The notes: generated by a model from the letters alone, not told the origin. DNA of 64,000 nucleotides from JAUIAI01 sp041396685 (GCA_041396685.1 JAWKYD010000015.1:127302-191301); one strand, 5' to 3'; shown: positions 9,106-18,696, counted from the first letter of the stretch. Numbers and translations: made by a program.

Positions 9106-9831
9106 ATGAAGGCCGGCCCGTCGTCGGGGCCGGCCGCGGGTAGCGGCCTGGCCACGCCATCTGCTGTCGCGTCAGCCGCGCGGATCTCGTCCGACCGGCG
9201 CGAGGCCGTGCGTCAGCGCTCGATTGCGCGCTATTCGCGCCATGCGGCGCAGTACGACGATTCCTGCGCACGCACGTGGTCCATTCGTGAGCGAGCCGTG
9301 GCGAACCTTCGTCTGCAAGGTGCGCAGCGTGTGCTGGATGTGGGTTGTGGTACGGGCTTGAGCTTCGCCCTGCTGCGAGACGGTGTCGGCGAACACGGCG
9401 TGGTGATCGGGATCGAACAAAGCCCCGACATGGCGGCGCTGGCGCGCGAGCGGATCGCGCGCGAAGGTTGGCGCAACGTGCAATTGATCGAGTCGTCGGC
9501 TGTCGGTCTGACCTTGACCGAACCGGTCGACGCCGTCTTGTTCAACTACACGCACGACGTTTGCCAGTGCGTCGAGTCGCTCACCCGCGTGTTCGCCAAC
9601 TGCCGCGAGGGCGCGCAAGTGTCCATTGCCGGCGTCAAGTTCATGCCCTGGTGGTGCGGCCCGCTCAATCTCTATGTCTATATGAAGAATGCGGCTTACA
9701 ACGGCTCGCCGGGGGGCCTGCGGCGGCCCTGGCGCCATGTGCAGCGCTGGGTGCCAGATCTGACCGTGCAGTCGGCCCAATACGGTATGGGGTATCTCGC
9801 CCACGGACGCAAACGGACGCCCGTCGGCTAG
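9106..9831 (+). CDS. Class I SAM-dependent methyltransferase
   Basis: A 241-residue protein with SAM-binding motif I VLDVGCGTG at residues 76-84, an acidic strand-2 end (VIGIEQSPDM) and a motif-II-like DAVLFNYTHDVCQ. The first about 35 residues are a low-complexity Ala/Ser/Gly extension. The C-terminal part with PWWCGPLNLYVYMKNA may bind the acceptor. The acceptor substrate cannot be named. It starts 9 bases after the pckG stop, so co-transcription is likely, and it faces pdxA convergently. Confidence 0.75.
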   Translation: MKAGPSSGPAAGSGLATPSAVASAARISSDRREAVRQRSIARYSRHAAQYDDSCARTWSIRERAVANLRLQGAQRVLDVGCGTGLSFALLRDGVGEHGVVIGIEQSPDMAALARERIAREGWRNVQLIESSAVGLTLTEPVDAVLFNYTHDVCQCVESLTRVFANCREGAQVSIAGVKFMPWWCGPLNLYVYMKNAAYNGSPGGLRRPWRHVQRWVPDLTVQSAQYGMGYLAHGRKRTPVG

Positions 9832-9895
9832 TGTCGGTGCCGCGAGAAGCCGGGCCAGCGAACGTCAAGATTCTTATGGGACACGACACTAGCCG
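9825..9895. repeat. 12-bp inverted repeat bracketing two convergent stop codons
   Basis: Perfect 12-base arms CGGCTAGTGTCG at 9825-9836 and CGACACTAGCCG at 9884-9895 are separated by 47 bases. Each arm contains the stop codon of one of the two convergent genes (methyltransferase TAG, pdxA TAG). No T-tract follows, so it is not a typical intrinsic terminator, though it could fold in either transcript. Confidence 0.5.
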
Positions 9896-10842
9896 CTGAT
9901 CGCCTGCCGGCCGATGGCCAGGTCGATGGCGGCGATCATGCTGGCCGGCTCGGCGACACCCTGACCCGCAATATCGAAGGCGGTGCCATGATCCGGGCTG
10001 GTGCGCAGATAGGGCAGTCCGAGGGTCACGTTGACGGCCTGGTCGAGGCCGTCGAGCTTGACCGGAATGAGGCCCTGGTCGTGATAAAGCGCGATCACCG
10101 CGTCCACCCACCGGTTGCCCATCGCGCGCATGAACACGGTGTCCGGCGGATGCGGTCCGTGCACATCGATGCCGGCCGCCCGTGCAACTTCGACGGCGGG
10201 CGCGACGATTTCGATTTCCTCACGCCCGAACAGGCCCGACTCGCCGGCGTGCGGATTCAATCCTGCAACGGCGAATCTCGGCTTGGCGATGCCCATGCGC
10301 CGCAGGCCGGCGTCGGCGATATGAAGCGTTTGTACGATGGCATCGTGGCCGAGCTGGTCGATCGCCTCGCGCAATGGCAGGTGGATCGTGACCAGCACAA
10401 CCCGAAGACGCGGGCTCGCCAGCATCATTCGGACCGGACACCGGCCCGCACGGAAAGCGAGCAACTCGGTGTGTCCCGGGTACGGATGACCGGCCGCCTG
10501 CATCTGGGCCTTGGCCAACGGAGCGGTGGCGATCGCCTGGACCCGGCCGTCGGCGACCATGTCGGTGGCCTCGATCACGGCACGATAGGCTGCCTCGCCG
10601 CTGCGCGCCGATGGAGCGCCCGGCGAAAAGGGCTCACCGGCTGGCGGTTCGATAGCGGCGACCCGGGGTGGCATCGGCAGGCCGAGCGCCCGGGCGGCGA
10701 CCTCGAGCATGCCGGCATCGCCGACGACGATGCAGTGGCGCGCACGGTCGGGGTCGGCGAGCGCCTTGACGACGATTTCGGGCCCGATGCCGGTGGGGTC
10801 GCCGAGCGTGACGGCCACGGTGTTGTAGTCGGAGTTGTTCAC
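9889..10842 (-). CDS. pdxA: 4-hydroxythreonine-4-phosphate dehydrogenase (PdxA family)
   Basis: A 317-residue PdxA-family protein. The N-terminus has VAVTLGDPTGIGPEIVVKAL, the metal-binding histidines lie in HPYPGHTELLA and ALYHDQGLIPVK, and the C-terminus has the TSPDHGTAFDIAG signature. The family makes 3-amino-1-hydroxyacetone phosphate for pyridoxal phosphate synthesis using NAD; a PdxA2-like 4-phosphothreonate role is an alternative because pdxJ or dlgD/K genes are not adjacent. GTG 10842 gives the usual family start; an ATG 30 codons upstream (10932) is also open. Neither has a strong ribosome site. Confidence 0.85.
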   Translation of the reverse strand: MNNSDYNTVAVTLGDPTGIGPEIVVKALADPDRARHCIVVGDAGMLEVAARALGLPMPPRVAAIEPPAGEPFSPGAPSARSGEAAYRAVIEATDMVADGRVQAIATAPLAKAQMQAAGHPYPGHTELLAFRAGRCPVRMMLASPRLRVVLVTIHLPLREAIDQLGHDAIVQTLHIADAGLRRMGIAKPRFAVAGLNPHAGESGLFGREEIEIVAPAVEVARAAGIDVHGPHPPDTVFMRAMGNRWVDAVIALYHDQGLIPVKLDGLDQAVNVTLGLPYLRTSPDHGTAFDIAGQGVAEPASMIAAIDLAIGRQAISG

Positions 10843-10968
10843 GATCGGGAACGGGGTCTGGGGCAACGGGCAGTGGCCGGATACGCGGTGCGCGATGAAT
10901 GGCAGCGGTCGACGCAGTCTGCAACAATGCATGATTGTCCGCAAACCAAGGTATGACGGGAGAGATCG

Positions 10969-12486
10969 ATGGGGACCACCGAAGGCGCGATGTTGAAGGC
11001 CACGCATGTGGGCCAATGGATCAATGGCCGTCCGGCCGCTGCCGCGGCAGACGCCCGCAGCATGCCGGTCTACGACCCCGCCCGGGGAGAGGTCGCACGC
11101 GAGGTTGTGTTCGCCAGCGACGCGCAGATCGACGAGGCGCTCGATGCCGCGCGTTCGGCGTTTCCCGCTTGGGCCGCCACGCCGGCCCTGCGCCGTGCAC
11201 GGGTCATGTTCAAGTTCAAGGCGCTGGTCGAGGCGCGGGCCGACGAATTGGCCGAACTCATCACGCGCGAGCACGGCAAGGTGTTCAGCGATGCACACGG
11301 CGAGATCGTGCGTGGCCTCGAGGTGGTCGAGTTCGCTTGCGGCATTCCGCAGTTGCTCAAGGGCGAGTACAGCGAACAGGTCGGCACCGGCATCGACATG
11401 TACTCGATTCGCCAGCCGCTGGGTGTCTGCGCCGGCATCACGCCGTTCAATTTTCCGGTGATGGTGCCCATGTGGATGTATCCGGTGGCCATCGCCTGCG
11501 GCAACACCTTCGTGCTCAAGCCATCCGAGCGTGATCCGTCGGCCTCCTTGTTCATTGCAGATCTGTTGCGCGAAGCGGGCCTGCCCGACGGCGTATTCAA
11601 CGTGATCCAGGGCGACAAGCACGCGGTCGACCGGCTACTGACCGATGCCCGCGTCGATGCCGTCAGCTTCGTCGGCTCGACGCCGATCGCACGCTATGTG
11701 CACGACACCGCCGGCAAGGCCGGCAAGCGGGTACAGGCGCTGGGTGGCGCGAAGAATCACATGGTCGTGATGCCCGATGCCGATCTCGAGCAGGCGGTCG
11801 ATGCGCTGATCGGTGCGGCGTACGGGTCGGCTGGTGAACGTTGCATGGCGGTGTCGATCGCGGTCGCCGTCGGTGCCATCGCCGATCCGCTGATCGCGCG
11901 ACTCAAGGAGCGCGTGCCGGCGATCAAGCTCGCCGACGGCATGGACGAAGGCGCCGAGATGGGTCCGCTGGTCACCGGTGCTCATCTAGAAAAGGTTCGC
12001 GGCTATGTCGATCAGGGAGTGGCCGAGGGCGCCGAGCTGGTGGTCGACGGTCGCGGTGTCGGTCACGGCAACGGCTTCTTTCTGGGCGGTTGCCTGTTCG
12101 ACAAGGTCACCGACGCCATGCGCATCTACAAGGAAGAGATCTTCGGGCCGGTGCTTGGGGTCGTGCGTGTCGATACCTTCGAGCAGGCACTCGAGTTGAT
12201 CAACGACCACGAGTTCGGCAATGGCGCGGCGGTATTCACCCGCGACGGCGATGCCGCCCGTGAGTTCGCGAGCCGCGTCAAGATCGGTATGGTGGGTATC
12301 AACGTGCCGATCCCGGTGCCGATGGCATTCCATTCATTCGGCGGCTGGAAGCAGTCGCTGTTCGGCGACCACCACATTCATGGGCCCGAGGGCGTGCGCT
12401 TCTACACGCGCTACAAGGCAGTCACGCAGCGTTGGCCGACCGGCATCCGCGCCGGCGCCGAGTTCGTGATGCCCACCATGAAGTAA
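10969..12486 (+). CDS. mmsA: Methylmalonate-semialdehyde dehydrogenase (CoA-acylating)
   Basis: A 505-residue aldehyde dehydrogenase of the MmsA subgroup, which oxidises (methyl)malonate semialdehyde to propionyl- or acetyl-CoA in valine, thymine or inositol breakdown. Subgroup-typical stretches are GVCAGITPFNFPVMVPMWM, the catalytic Cys292 in GSAGERCMAVS, and the C-terminal region FHSFGGWKQSLFGDHHIHG with GVRFYTRYK. The general-base glutamate seen in non-acylating ALDHs is replaced in the ALGGAKNHM region, as usual for this subgroup. A GGGAGAG ribosome site precedes ATG 10969. It is followed on the same strand by the gabD-like gene. Confidence 0.93.
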   Translation: MGTTEGAMLKATHVGQWINGRPAAAAADARSMPVYDPARGEVAREVVFASDAQIDEALDAARSAFPAWAATPALRRARVMFKFKALVEARADELAELITREHGKVFSDAHGEIVRGLEVVEFACGIPQLLKGEYSEQVGTGIDMYSIRQPLGVCAGITPFNFPVMVPMWMYPVAIACGNTFVLKPSERDPSASLFIADLLREAGLPDGVFNVIQGDKHAVDRLLTDARVDAVSFVGSTPIARYVHDTAGKAGKRVQALGGAKNHMVVMPDADLEQAVDALIGAAYGSAGERCMAVSIAVAVGAIADPLIARLKERVPAIKLADGMDEGAEMGPLVTGAHLEKVRGYVDQGVAEGAELVVDGRGVGHGNGFFLGGCLFDKVTDAMRIYKEEIFGPVLGVVRVDTFEQALELINDHEFGNGAAVFTRDGDAAREFASRVKIGMVGINVPIPVPMAFHSFGGWKQSLFGDHHIHGPEGVRFYTRYKAVTQRWPTGIRAGAEFVMPTMK

Positions 12487-12526
12487 TGGCAGGCGCCCGA
12501 CCGACAACTACATTCAGGAGCAAGCA

Positions 12527-13992
12527 ATGAGTGTTTCCTTGAGCAAGACCGAGCTGCTGCGCCAGGACGGCTACATCGGCGGCAAGTGGACGCCCGCGGC
12601 TGCGGGCAAGCGCTTCGCGGTGACGAATCCGGCCAACGGGCAGACGATCGCCGAGGTCGCCGACATGGGTGCGTCCGAGACCCGCCAGGCGATCGAGGCG
12701 GCGCGTGACGCCATGCCGGCATGGCGCCGCAAGACCGCCAAGGAGCGCGCGGTCATCTTGCGGCGCTGGTTCGATCTGATCATCGCCAACACCGACGACC
12801 TGGCGTTGCTGATGACCACCGAGCAAGGCAAGCCCCTGGCGGAGGCCAGGGGCGAGGTTGCCTATGGCGCATCGTTCGTGGAGTGGTTTGCCGAAGAAGG
12901 CAAACGCGCCTATGGCGAGATCATCCCGACCTTCGCCGCCGATCGGCGCATTCTCGTGATGCGTGAGCCGATCGGGGTGTGCGGTGCGATCACGCCTTGG
13001 AACTTTCCGATCGCGATGATCACGCGCAAGCTGGCGCCGGCGTTTGCAGCCGGATGTACGGCCGTGTGCAAGCCGGCCGAGGCCACGCCGTTGTCGGCGC
13101 TGGCGCTCGCGCAGTTGGCCGAGGAGGCCGGATTTCCGCCCGGAGTGTTCAACATCGTCACCGGTGCTGAAGCCAAGGCGCCCGAGATCGGCAAGACGCT
13201 GTGCGAGAGCCCGATCGTGCGCAAGATCTCGTTCACCGGCTCCACCGAAGTCGGTCGTATCCTGCTGCGCCAGTCGGCCGATACGGTCAAGAAGTTGTCA
13301 CTGAACTGGGCGGCAATGCGCCGTTCATCGTGTTCGACGATGCCGATCTCGATGCCGCGGTCGAGGGCACCATGGCCTCGAAGTATCGCAATGCTGGCCA
13401 GACCTGCGTCTGTGCGAACCGCATCTACGTGCAAGATGCCGTCTACGATGCGTTTGCCGAGAAGCTCGCCGCCAAGGTCGCCGGTTTCAAGGTTGGCGCC
13501 GGCACCGAAGAAGGCGTGACGATCGGCCCGTTGATCGATGAGGCCGCGCTGAAAAAGGTCGAGTCACACATTGCCGATGCGACCGGCAAGGGCGCCAAGA
13601 TCGTCACCGGTGGTGCGCGCCACGAACGTGGCGGGCTGTTTTTCCAGCCCACGATTCTTTCGGACGTGACTCAGGACATGCGGGTGGCCTGCGAAGAGAC
13701 TTTCGGCCCGGTGGCGCCGTTGTTCCGCTTCAAGACCGAAGAGGAAGCCGTTGCGATGGCCAATGCGACCGAGTTCGGCCTGGCATCGTATTTCTATGCG
13801 CGCGACATGGGCCGTATCTTCCGCGTGGCCGAGGGTATCGAATCGGGCATGGTCTGCGTGAACAGCGGCATTCTTTCCACCGAGGTGGCGCCGTTCGGCG
13901 GTGTCAAGCAGTCGGGCCTCGGGCGTGAAGGTTCGCACCTGGGCATCGATGAATATCTCGAGGTGAAGTACGTCTGCCTGGCCGGCATGTAG
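12527..13992 (+). pseudogene. gabD: Succinate-semialdehyde dehydrogenase, single-base frameshift
   Basis: The two reading frames 12527-13303 and 13304-13992 together encode one 488-codon GabD-type aldehyde dehydrogenase. The break is at CTG|AACTGGGC (13301-13311): the family sequence LSLELGGNAPFIVFDDADLD requires one more G (CTGGAACTGGGC). Everything else is intact: GYIGGKW start, APWNFP-like TPWNFP, FTGSTEVGR, the catalytic Cys in NAGQTCVCANR, and PFGGVKQSGLGREGS at the end. The lack of any other lesion suggests either a very recent mutation or a sequencing error. An AGGAG ribosome site lies before ATG 12527. Confidence 0.88.
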
Positions 13993-14158
13993 TCGCTATC
14001 GTGACCGGTGCCGGCAGCGGCTGGCACGCGTGACGCGCCACCGCTTCGCGATCCGATAGACTCGGACGGCGCGGGCGAAGTCGACCGTCCGGCTGCGTGT
14101 CACGCGCCGGGCGCTCGACAAGGAATGGCCGTGCGACACCGATACGGGAGGGTTCGTC

Positions 14159-15802
14159 ATGGCCGAGCAATTCGACACCATCATCGTGGGCGCCGGTACG
14201 GCTGGCTGCCTGTTGGCGAATCGTCTCTCCGCCGATCCTGCACATCGTGTGTTGTTGCTCGAGGCTGGCGGTGCGGACGACTATCTCTGGATCCGCATAC
14301 CCGTCGGCTATCTGTACTGCATCGGAAATCCGCGCACCGACTGGCTGTTCGAGACGCGCAGCGAGCCCGGGCTGAACGGGCGCAGCATCAAGTACCCGAG
14401 AGGCCGGGTGCTTGGGGGCTGTTCGTCGATCAACGGCATGATCTACATGCGAGGCCAGCGCGGCGACTACGATCGCTGGTCACGAGACAATCCAGGTTGG
14501 GGCTGGGATGACGTCCTGCCCTACTACGTCAAACACGAGAACTATCACCGGCTGGATGACGGGTCGACGGATCCTTTGCACGGCCACGGCGGTGAGTGGC
14601 GGGTCGAGAAGCAGCGCTTGCGCTGGGACATCCTCGATGCCTTCCGAAAGGCGGCCGAGCAGGCGGGTATTCCTCCGGTCGAGGACTTCAATCGTGGCGA
14701 CAACTTCGGCTGCGGTTATTTCGAGGTCAATCAGAGCCGTGGAACGCGCTGGAATGCTGCCCGGGGATTCCTCCAGCCGGCGCGCGCACGGGGCAATCTC
14801 AAGATCGTGACGGGAGCACATGTCGAGCATCTCCTGCTCGAGGGCGGCGAGCGCCTTTGCGCGCGCGGCTTGCGATATTGGCAGGTAGACGGCCGCAACG
14901 CACGCGGGCGCGCCAGTGGCACGCCGGTCGAGGTCAAGGGGCGGGTCATCCTGGCTGCGGGCGCCATCGGCAGCGTGCAGATCCTGGAGCGCTCGGGCAT
15001 TGGCGACCCGACAGTGCTCGAGTCGGCCGGCGTGCGACCGCGAATCTCGCGGCCGGGGGTCGGTGCCAACCTGCAGGACCACCTGCAATTGCGCACGGTC
15101 TTCAAGGTGCAGGGTGTCAAGACTCTAAACCACCAGGCAAACAGCCTGTTCGGCAAAATGTCGATGGGCCTCGAGTACGTGTTTCGACGGAGCGGGCCGC
15201 TGACGATGTCGCCCAGCCAACTCGGTGCGTTCGCGCGCTCGTCGGACGATCAGCAAGACGCCAATGTCGAGTATCACGTGCAGCCCTTGTCGCTGGACAA
15301 ATTCGGCGACCCCCTGCACGCGTTCCCGGCCTTCACGGCGTCGGTATGCAATCTTCGGCCGAGTTCGCGTGGTGCCGTGCACATCACCGACGCCGATCCG
15401 TTCTCGTCGCCGGCCATCGCGCCGAACTATCTGAGCACGGACGACGATCGCCGCGTCGCGGCCGATTCGATACGTCTGACGCGCCGAATCGTGGCGTCGG
15501 AGGCACTGGCGCGCTATCGCCCGCAGGAGATCCTGCCCGGTCCGCAGCGTGAGAGCGAGGAAGAGCTGCAGGCTGCTGCCGGCGATATCGGCACGACTAT
15601 CTTCCACCCGGTGGGTACCTGCCGGATGGGTCCCGCTGCGGACGCAGGGGCTGTTGTCGATGCCCGTCTCAGAGTTCACGGCGTGGACGATTTGATGATC
15701 GCAGATGCGTCGATCATGCCTACGATCACGTCGGGCAATACCAATTCTCCGACGTTGATGATTGCGGAGCGGGCGGCAGAATGGGCGCGAAAGCGCCATT
15801 GA
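14159..15802 (+). CDS. GMC-family flavin oxidoreductase (choline dehydrogenase-like)
   Basis: A 547-residue glucose-methanol-choline oxidoreductase. The FAD-binding GAGTAGCLLANRL is at the N-terminus, the ADP-contact LLLEAGG follows, and the GMC signature 1 region PRGRVLGGCSSINGMIYMRG and signature 2 region GAIGSVQILERSGIG are clear. The C-terminal catalytic region has FHPVGTCRMG (active-site His) and ADASIMPTITSGNTNSPTLMIAERAA (second His replaced by Asn as in many members). The substrate is an alcohol, unspecified; choline itself is not implied because no betaine genes are near. GGGAGG precedes the ATG. Confidence 0.88.
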   Translation: MAEQFDTIIVGAGTAGCLLANRLSADPAHRVLLLEAGGADDYLWIRIPVGYLYCIGNPRTDWLFETRSEPGLNGRSIKYPRGRVLGGCSSINGMIYMRGQRGDYDRWSRDNPGWGWDDVLPYYVKHENYHRLDDGSTDPLHGHGGEWRVEKQRLRWDILDAFRKAAEQAGIPPVEDFNRGDNFGCGYFEVNQSRGTRWNAARGFLQPARARGNLKIVTGAHVEHLLLEGGERLCARGLRYWQVDGRNARGRASGTPVEVKGRVILAAGAIGSVQILERSGIGDPTVLESAGVRPRISRPGVGANLQDHLQLRTVFKVQGVKTLNHQANSLFGKMSMGLEYVFRRSGPLTMSPSQLGAFARSSDDQQDANVEYHVQPLSLDKFGDPLHAFPAFTASVCNLRPSSRGAVHITDADPFSSPAIAPNYLSTDDDRRVAADSIRLTRRIVASEALARYRPQEILPGPQRESEEELQAAAGDIGTTIFHPVGTCRMGPAADAGAVVDARLRVHGVDDLMIADASIMPTITSGNTNSPTLMIAERAAEWARKRH

Positions 15803-16043
15803 CAGCCCATAAGGCAGGCGGCGACGCGGGTGGATGAAAGCAGGCTGCGAGAGGCACCTGTTCCGTAATGATTGTCAGTCGCGTTAGTGTTCTTTGGCCG
15901 CTTTGTGCACCGACGAGCAGATGCATCGGGTGTTCGTGGTGCAACGAGAAGCAGCGCGTCCACGATGACCGATGATGGACAGGTGTTGGCGGGCGACGCG
16001 AGCATAAGTGGGCGGTTCGGCGGCGGAACGTAGCGCGGCGGTG

Positions 16044-16065
16044 CGGGCAGGATGCCCCCTGCCCG
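16044..16065. terminator. Hairpin downstream of the GMC oxidoreductase gene
   Basis: An 8-base stem CGGGCAGG / CCTGCCCG with a 6-base loop. It is followed by GGGCTGC and then a weak T-rich run (TTTCTGTTT) rather than a direct T-tract, so termination is possible but not assured. Confidence 0.3.
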
Positions 16066-16449
16066 GGGCTGCTTTCTGTTTCACGACATTCGGTCCACAG
16101 GGGTGTCGTCGGCGCCAGGCGGGTCGGATTCGGCTCGCCGTCCGTTTGTTCCTATCTTCGGTGGGCTTTTCGACAAGCCCGCGCAAGCCGGCGGGAAGCC
16201 CGTGGCCGCGCGTGGCGGGTCGGATAGCCCAACTCATTGGTCAATGTCGAGCGCAGCGTCGGGTACCGCGCTGCCGCTGGCACGCGCAGGCATGACGCCG
16301 TTCAAAAAGGGGCGGTCGTCTGGCAATGAGTGTTCGTGAGGAGTGGCCTCGAAGTCGGTTCGATTCGTGGGGCCTCGGGCGATCACCGTCGGGTCTGTTT
16401 CGTTGTCTGGCGGTCGCTGGTCGCGTCGGCGATGGTGGCGGCAGGCTGG

Positions 16450-16495
16450 CCATCGGCGGCTCGATGTTTCACGTGGAACATCGAGCCGCCGATGG
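16450..16495. promoter_or_regulatory. parS site inside a 46-bp near-perfect palindrome
   Basis: The leftmost parS copy, TGTTTCACGTGGAACA at 16465-16480, is flanked by 15-base arms that are exact reverse complements (CCATCGGCGGCTCGA left, TCGAGCCGCCGATGG right). The only asymmetry in the 46 bases is inside the parS core itself. No other copy has such long symmetric flanks. Confidence 0.8.
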
Positions 16496-16688
16496 GACCC
16501 GGCCGCGGCGATCCGTGGCGTCGCTGTGGTTCGTTTGGCACTCTTGCGTTGCCGTTGAGGGACGACGGATTATGGCGGTGTCAAAGGGTTTCCCCAGCGC
16601 ACTGTTCTTGTCGTGTTTTGGTCCGGTCGGGTTTGATCGAGCCTGGCGGGCCGGTGTGCTGTTTCGTTGGACACCGAAAGGGTTCGAA

Positions 16689-16788
16689 GCATCGAGGTGC
16701 GCCAGGTTCAGGGCCGAGGGGGGGGGAACGCGCGCGATGCCGACCAGCCGCTCGGCGATCGGAACATCGAGGTGCGCCAACCTCAGAC
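16689..16788 (+). repeat. Dispersed repeat, copy A: conserved core between direct repeats
   Basis: A direct repeat CATCGAGGTGCGCCA occurs at 16690-16704 and 16765-16779 and flanks the core CGCGATGCCGACCAGCCG (within 16726-16763). The same core, inverted and with one mismatch over about 28 bases, recurs at 18475-18510, there flanked by a different direct repeat. Confidence 0.55.
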
Positions 16789-17209
16789 GCAACCGCTCGC
16801 AGCTCGCGTTGAGATCGAAGTTCGTTTGCCGTGCGACAAGGGCGATCCGGTTCTCCCCGCTGGGGAATTTTCAGTTGTCACTGGCGCCGGGGTGCCAGCG
16901 CTAACCCAGTGGCGCATGGATCCGTGCCGCCGTCGGTTGATGGCAGGAGCTTTCCCTTGCTCGGCGGCCCGGGTGATGACGACACGAAGAGTGTGATCTC
17001 GAAAGCGTTCTCGTAAGGCCATTTCGCCTGAGCTCGGCGCCGGCCTGGCTGGCTATCGGGGTCGGTGGCATAGTCAATATCGAGGACGAAGCGGGCTCGG
17101 TTCGATTTGATCGGCGTGCTATCTGCGAGTTGACCCTTGCTCGCCGCCGCGCATTTCGTCGCGCCGGATCTTCGTGACGGGCCCGGGAGGCATTTCTGCT
17201 GCTTGTCGA

Positions 17210-17225
17210 TGTTCCACGTGAAACA
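17210..17225 (+). promoter_or_regulatory. parS site
   Basis: TGTTCCACGTGAAACA, an exact match to the general chromosomal consensus TGTTNCACGTGAAACA read on the + strand. Isolated, 745 bases from the site to its left. Confidence 0.85.
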
Positions 17226-17399
17226 TTGTGGGTCCTCACGCTATGACGCCCTCCTTCATTGCATCGCCACGTCTTCGGTTTCTGTTTGCGCCGAGCGGTT
17301 TTGCCTTGGCGACGGACATCTTCCCAAAGCGAAAAGTTGGATCGTCCCGGACACGGCCTGCCGTAAAGGGGATGCGCCCATCAATACGCGCGGTGCCCG

Positions 17400-17520
17400 G
17401 CCAGCGTTGGCCTCGGGCTCGTCTGGATGGCGCCCAATCGCAGCGATATCGAACGATTCTGCGAGCATTGGTAACGCCGCGGGCCGTACGAAGCGCAGAT
17501 GCGAGGCGCGTGGGGAATGA
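17400..17520 (+). repeat. Decayed copy of the 61-kb repeat element
   Basis: Read by eye, this stretch aligns with the reverse complement of 60969-61142 at roughly three quarters identity from GCCTCGGGCTCG onward, sharing CGCAGCGATATCG, GCGAGCATTGG and AACGCCGC in order with small gaps. The terminal inverted repeats of the 61-kb copy are no longer recognisable here. Confidence 0.5.
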
Positions 17521-17894
17521 AGTTGCGTGGACCTCGCCCCATTGTCGCGTTCTCACATCACCGTGCCTCGTTGTAGACGGTCATCGGCATGCGGTTTCAT
17601 GCCGTGCGGTGGCGATCCGTTGATTCCGCCTCCCGCGCAGGTGCGTGCTTGGTCGCATGGGGATTAGCCACGCGCATCTTCAGCCATGCGAGATAGGGTT
17701 GGTTGGATGGCTCCGCACACGACTGCGCGCAACGGATGTCCCGCATCGCCCGATGTTTGCTTTGCGATCATGTCACCGGAGGCCTCGTGACGCCGGCTAG
17801 CGGGTTGCGGCGCCTGGGCATTGCAGCCCTGCCTGGAAGGCGTTGGCGGTAGCCGCAGGATGGCCGGGTGCATATTGCCGTTGGCGGACTGAGA

Positions 17895-17910
17895 TGTTTC
17901 ACGTGGAACG
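17895..17910. promoter_or_regulatory. Near-consensus parS site
   Basis: TGTTTCACGTGGAACG differs from the dominant form only at the last base. Confidence 0.65.
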
Positions 17911-18235
17911 TCGATCCTGGTCGCGTCACCAATCCGGAAGGCCGCCGACGCAAGCGAACTTGAAGCCCGAGTGAGTTGCTGCTGTCTGGCGTGCTGCCGA
18001 AGGGCGGCGGAGATGACCGGCTGGATCATTGAGTCGCCGGGTTCAGTCCGATTCAGCATGATCGGATGTCCTGAGCTGCCCGATCGATACGATTGCGAAG
18101 TGGGCCGAAAACTCCCAGACGGGACGACCCGCGTTACTTGGGAAGGTGGGGGACTGGCGAGTAGGTCGGTCGACTAGTCGATCCGCGAACGGGTGATGCG
18201 TCGCAAAGGCCATGCCGCCCATCTGTTCATGCCGA

Positions 18236-18251
18236 TGTTTCACGTGGAACA
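18236..18251 (-). promoter_or_regulatory. parS site
   Basis: TGTTTCACGTGGAACA, the reverse complement of TGTTCCACGTGAAACA; this orientation is the dominant form throughout the block. Confidence 0.85.
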
Positions 18252-18438
18252 CTTGGTCACAGGGTCTCGGGCCGTCGGTGATGGCGCATCTCGGATCGAG
18301 CGCGCCACAACGAAGACTGCCTGCACCAGAAGCCAATCAATCAATCGATCGATCCAGAGCCGCCCGGGAGGACGCCATTCCTCAAACCCCATTTGCATGG
18401 CTTCGAGAAGAACTTGCATTGAGCTTGCGTCTTAGGGA

Positions 18439-18546
18439 TTGGTCCGGGTGCCCGTCGACGGGAATGCTTGTATCCGCCGAGCGGCTGCTCGGCATCGCGC
18501 GCGCTCCCCTTTGGTCCGGGTGCGCGTTGACGGGAATGCTTGTATC
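18439..18546 (-). repeat. Dispersed repeat, copy B: conserved core between direct repeats
   Basis: A 36-base direct repeat at 18439-18474 and 18511-18546 (two mismatches, both containing GGGAATGCTTGTATC) flanks a 36-base core that matches copy A at 16726-16763 on the opposite strand with one mismatch over about 28 bases. Confidence 0.6.
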
Positions 18547-18559
18547 TCGCCCAAAGCGA

Positions 18560-18575
18560 TGTTCCACGTGGAACA
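18560..18575. promoter_or_regulatory. parS-class site, fully symmetric form
   Basis: TGTTCCACGTGGAACA, a perfect 16-base palindrome. Each half is the C/G variant, so it departs by one base from the TGTTNCACGTGAAACA consensus on either strand. Confidence 0.75.
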
Positions 18576-18680
18576 TCATCTATGTTTTGGATCTCGTTGC
18601 GCTCAGGAGCCACATGGGCCTTATTGTTCGACGGGTCGCCTTTGTCTGCCGACACCGCGGTGACATTCGGCACATTTCGA

Positions 18681-18696
18681 TGTTCCACGTGGAACA
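18681..18696. promoter_or_regulatory. parS-class site, fully symmetric form
   Basis: A second TGTTCCACGTGGAACA, 121 bases after the first. Confidence 0.75.
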
